Shown: positions 63,122-64,000 of the stretch, piece by piece | Layout: each line of letters starts with the position of its first letter | Position numbering within the stretch: the stretch's first letter is position 1 | NCBI RefSeq assembly: GCF_903903185.1 | Contig: NZ_CAIUXT010000016.1 | Span: 1 to 64,000 of the forward strand | DNA from: an uncultured Rhodoblastus sp. | GTDB lineage: Bacteria; Pseudomonadota; Alphaproteobacteria; Rhizobiales; Beijerinckiaceae | DNA: 64,000 bases | Reading direction: 5' to 3' | Notes under the pieces: model-generated | Databases searched by the model: none | The model's input: the letters and a program-made list of their open reading frames with translations, nothing else | Told to the model about the DNA's origin: nothing | Position numbers and translations under genes: made by a program

Positions 63122-64000
63122 ATGGGCTCTGGCGGCAAACCACGGCGGCGGACGCATGATCACCCGACTGCGCGTCCGGTTCTTGCGCTCGGCTTGGTTT
63201 TCGCGCCTTTTTTCGCGGCGCTGGCGCAACAACCGGCGCCGGTTTCGGCGCCGCCCCCCATCGCCCGCGCCGTCCGGCTCGAACCGGGGCCGCGCGAGAC
63301 CCGGCTGATCTTCAGCCTCTCCGCTTGCGTCGCCGCGCAGAGCTATGTGCTGGACCGGCCCGCCCGCGCCATTGTCGACCTGTCGGAGGTCAATTTCCAG
63401 ATCGATCCCGACGCCGGCTTGAAAGCGCCGGAAAAGCGCCGTCGCCACTCCCGGCACAGGGCGACGGACGCGGCGGGGCTCGTCGCCTCCTACCGATTCG
63501 GCAGATTGGCCCCGGGAAAATCCCGCATCGTCGTCGATCTCTCCGGGCCGGCGGAAATGATTTCGTCGGACTGCGCCCCGGCCGCAGAAGCCTATGAACT
63601 GTCCCTGTCGCTCGCTCCGCAGGCCGAAGCAGCGTTCCGGACGGCCGCGCGCGCCGGCGCCGAAAAACAGGCCGCCGCCGCCCTGCCGCAGGACACCGCC
63701 CGGGACAAGGCGCGGGAAACCGCGACCGCCGCCGCCCGGCCTCCCGGCGAAGCGCCCAGGCCGGTCGTCGTGCTCGACCCCGGCCATGGCGGGATCGACA
63801 CGGGAGCGATCGGACGTGATCGCGGGGTCGAAAAATTCCTGGTGCTCGATTTCGCCAAGGCTCTGGCGTCAAAATTGCGCCATGACGGCCATTACCGCGT
63901 CGTGCTGACCCGCGAGGACGATGTGTTCGTGCCGCTGCGCGAGCGCGTGCGGATGGCGCGCGACCTCCATGCCGAACTCTTCGTCTCCCTTCACGCCGAT
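63122..64000 (+). CDS. amiC: N-acetylmuramoyl-L-alanine amidase with AMIN domain, 3' end outside window
   Basis: The frame from ATG 63122 has no stop before the window ends. A hydrophobic export leader (residues about 18-38, ending A-L-A) is followed by an AMIN-type beta domain (about 45-170, R-A-V-R-L-E-P ... V-D-L-S) that targets the septum, an Ala-rich linker, and the Amidase_3 domain, whose zinc ligands appear as H in DPGHGG, E in VEKF and H in SLHAD. AmiC-type enzymes cleave stem peptides from glycan strands at division. It is divergent from rne. The ribosome site is weak; no better start was seen. Confidence 0.88.
   Translation, partial: MGSGGKPRRRTHDHPTARPVLALGLVFAPFFAALAQQPAPVSAPPPIARAVRLEPGPRETRLIFSLSACVAAQSYVLDRPARAIVDLSEVNFQIDPDAGLKAPEKRRRHSRHRATDAAGLVASYRFGRLAPGKSRIVVDLSGPAEMISSDCAPAAEAYELSLSLAPQAEAAFRTAARAGAEKQAAAALPQDTARDKARETATAAARPPGEAPRPVVVLDPGHGGIDTGAIGRDRGVEKFLVLDFAKALASKLRHDGHYRVVLTREDDVFVPLRERVRMARDLHAELFVSLHAD

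Overview
The window is a G+C-rich stretch of chromosome from an alphaproteobacterium, most likely a Hyphomicrobiales (Rhizobiales) member near the Methylocystaceae/Beijerinckiaceae. This rests on gene content, not on a search: a very large coiled-coil protein resembling the Growth Pole Ring protein of polar-growing Rhizobiales, two perfect CtrA-type boxes (TTAA-N7-TTAA), an alphaproteobacterial porin, a malic enzyme-phosphotransacetylase fusion, livHMGF followed by a DUF6867-like gene, and rne followed by a divergent amidase gene. I saw no tRNA, rRNA, CRISPR array, prophage or intact insertion sequence. Nearly all of it reads as core chromosome; the one accessory patch is at 54.4-56.0 kb.

Layout. 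1-0.5 kb: end of an M23 (LytM) peptidase gene. 0.7-8.5 kb, minus strand: DUF6489-like small protein, acyl-CoA dehydrogenase and acyl-CoA ligase (a pair), a cupin, folD, an MFS exporter and an aldose-1-epimerase-like protein. 8.7-11.1 kb: a lone amino-acid ABC ATPase and an MscS-type channel. 11.2-15.3 kb: FkbM methyltransferase and CinA-like protein (minus), then map, radC and an alpha/beta hydrolase (plus). 15.4-23.4 kb: an Hpt phosphotransfer protein divergent from the 2411-residue GPR-like protein, with a CtrA box between them. 23.6-27.3 kb: an Mla-type lipid transport operon. 27.5-33.5 kb: dipeptide epimerase, MliC-like protein, XRE-cupin regulator with paired operators, DMT transporter, LpxH-like phosphoesterase, rhodanese and an exported protein of unknown function. 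33.6-41.8 kb: maeB, porin, a NarL-type two-component pair, panC and a gamma-glutamylcyclotransferase-like gene. 41.9-46.2 kb: GYF_2 membrane protein, carboxylase alpha subunit, an unknown protein and a flavin reductase. 46.5-51.9 kb: a full branched-chain amino-acid ABC operon. 52.2-54.4 kb: ccdA, a P1-family peptidase and dgkA. 54.4-56.0 kb: two decayed ISAzo13-type transposase fragments around a small exported protein. 56.0-64 kb: modE, a secreted phosphoesterase, an unexplained 0.9-kb gap, rne, and the start of an amidase gene.

How the genes work together. Several units serve the envelope and cell cycle: the M23 peptidase, Mla transport, LpxH-like enzyme, porin, MliC, amidase and GPR-like protein. 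The CtrA boxes suggest that the GPR-like gene, the DUF6489-like gene and perhaps the amidase gene are timed by the cell cycle. The ligase/dehydrogenase pair, the biotin carboxylase subunit, maeB and the Liv importer belong to carbon and amino-acid metabolism.

The least expected signal is a family of roughly 105-bp palindrome-ended repeats. Two copies are intergenic or in dead sequence (54.6 and 58.9 kb), and a related variant lies upstream of rne (62.4 kb). A diverged copy sits in frame inside the sensor kinase gene (38.1 kb), and the tail of another appears in the M23 gene at the left edge. All copies keep the same long reading frame open, as Rickettsia palindromic elements do, so this family may add peptide segments to host proteins.
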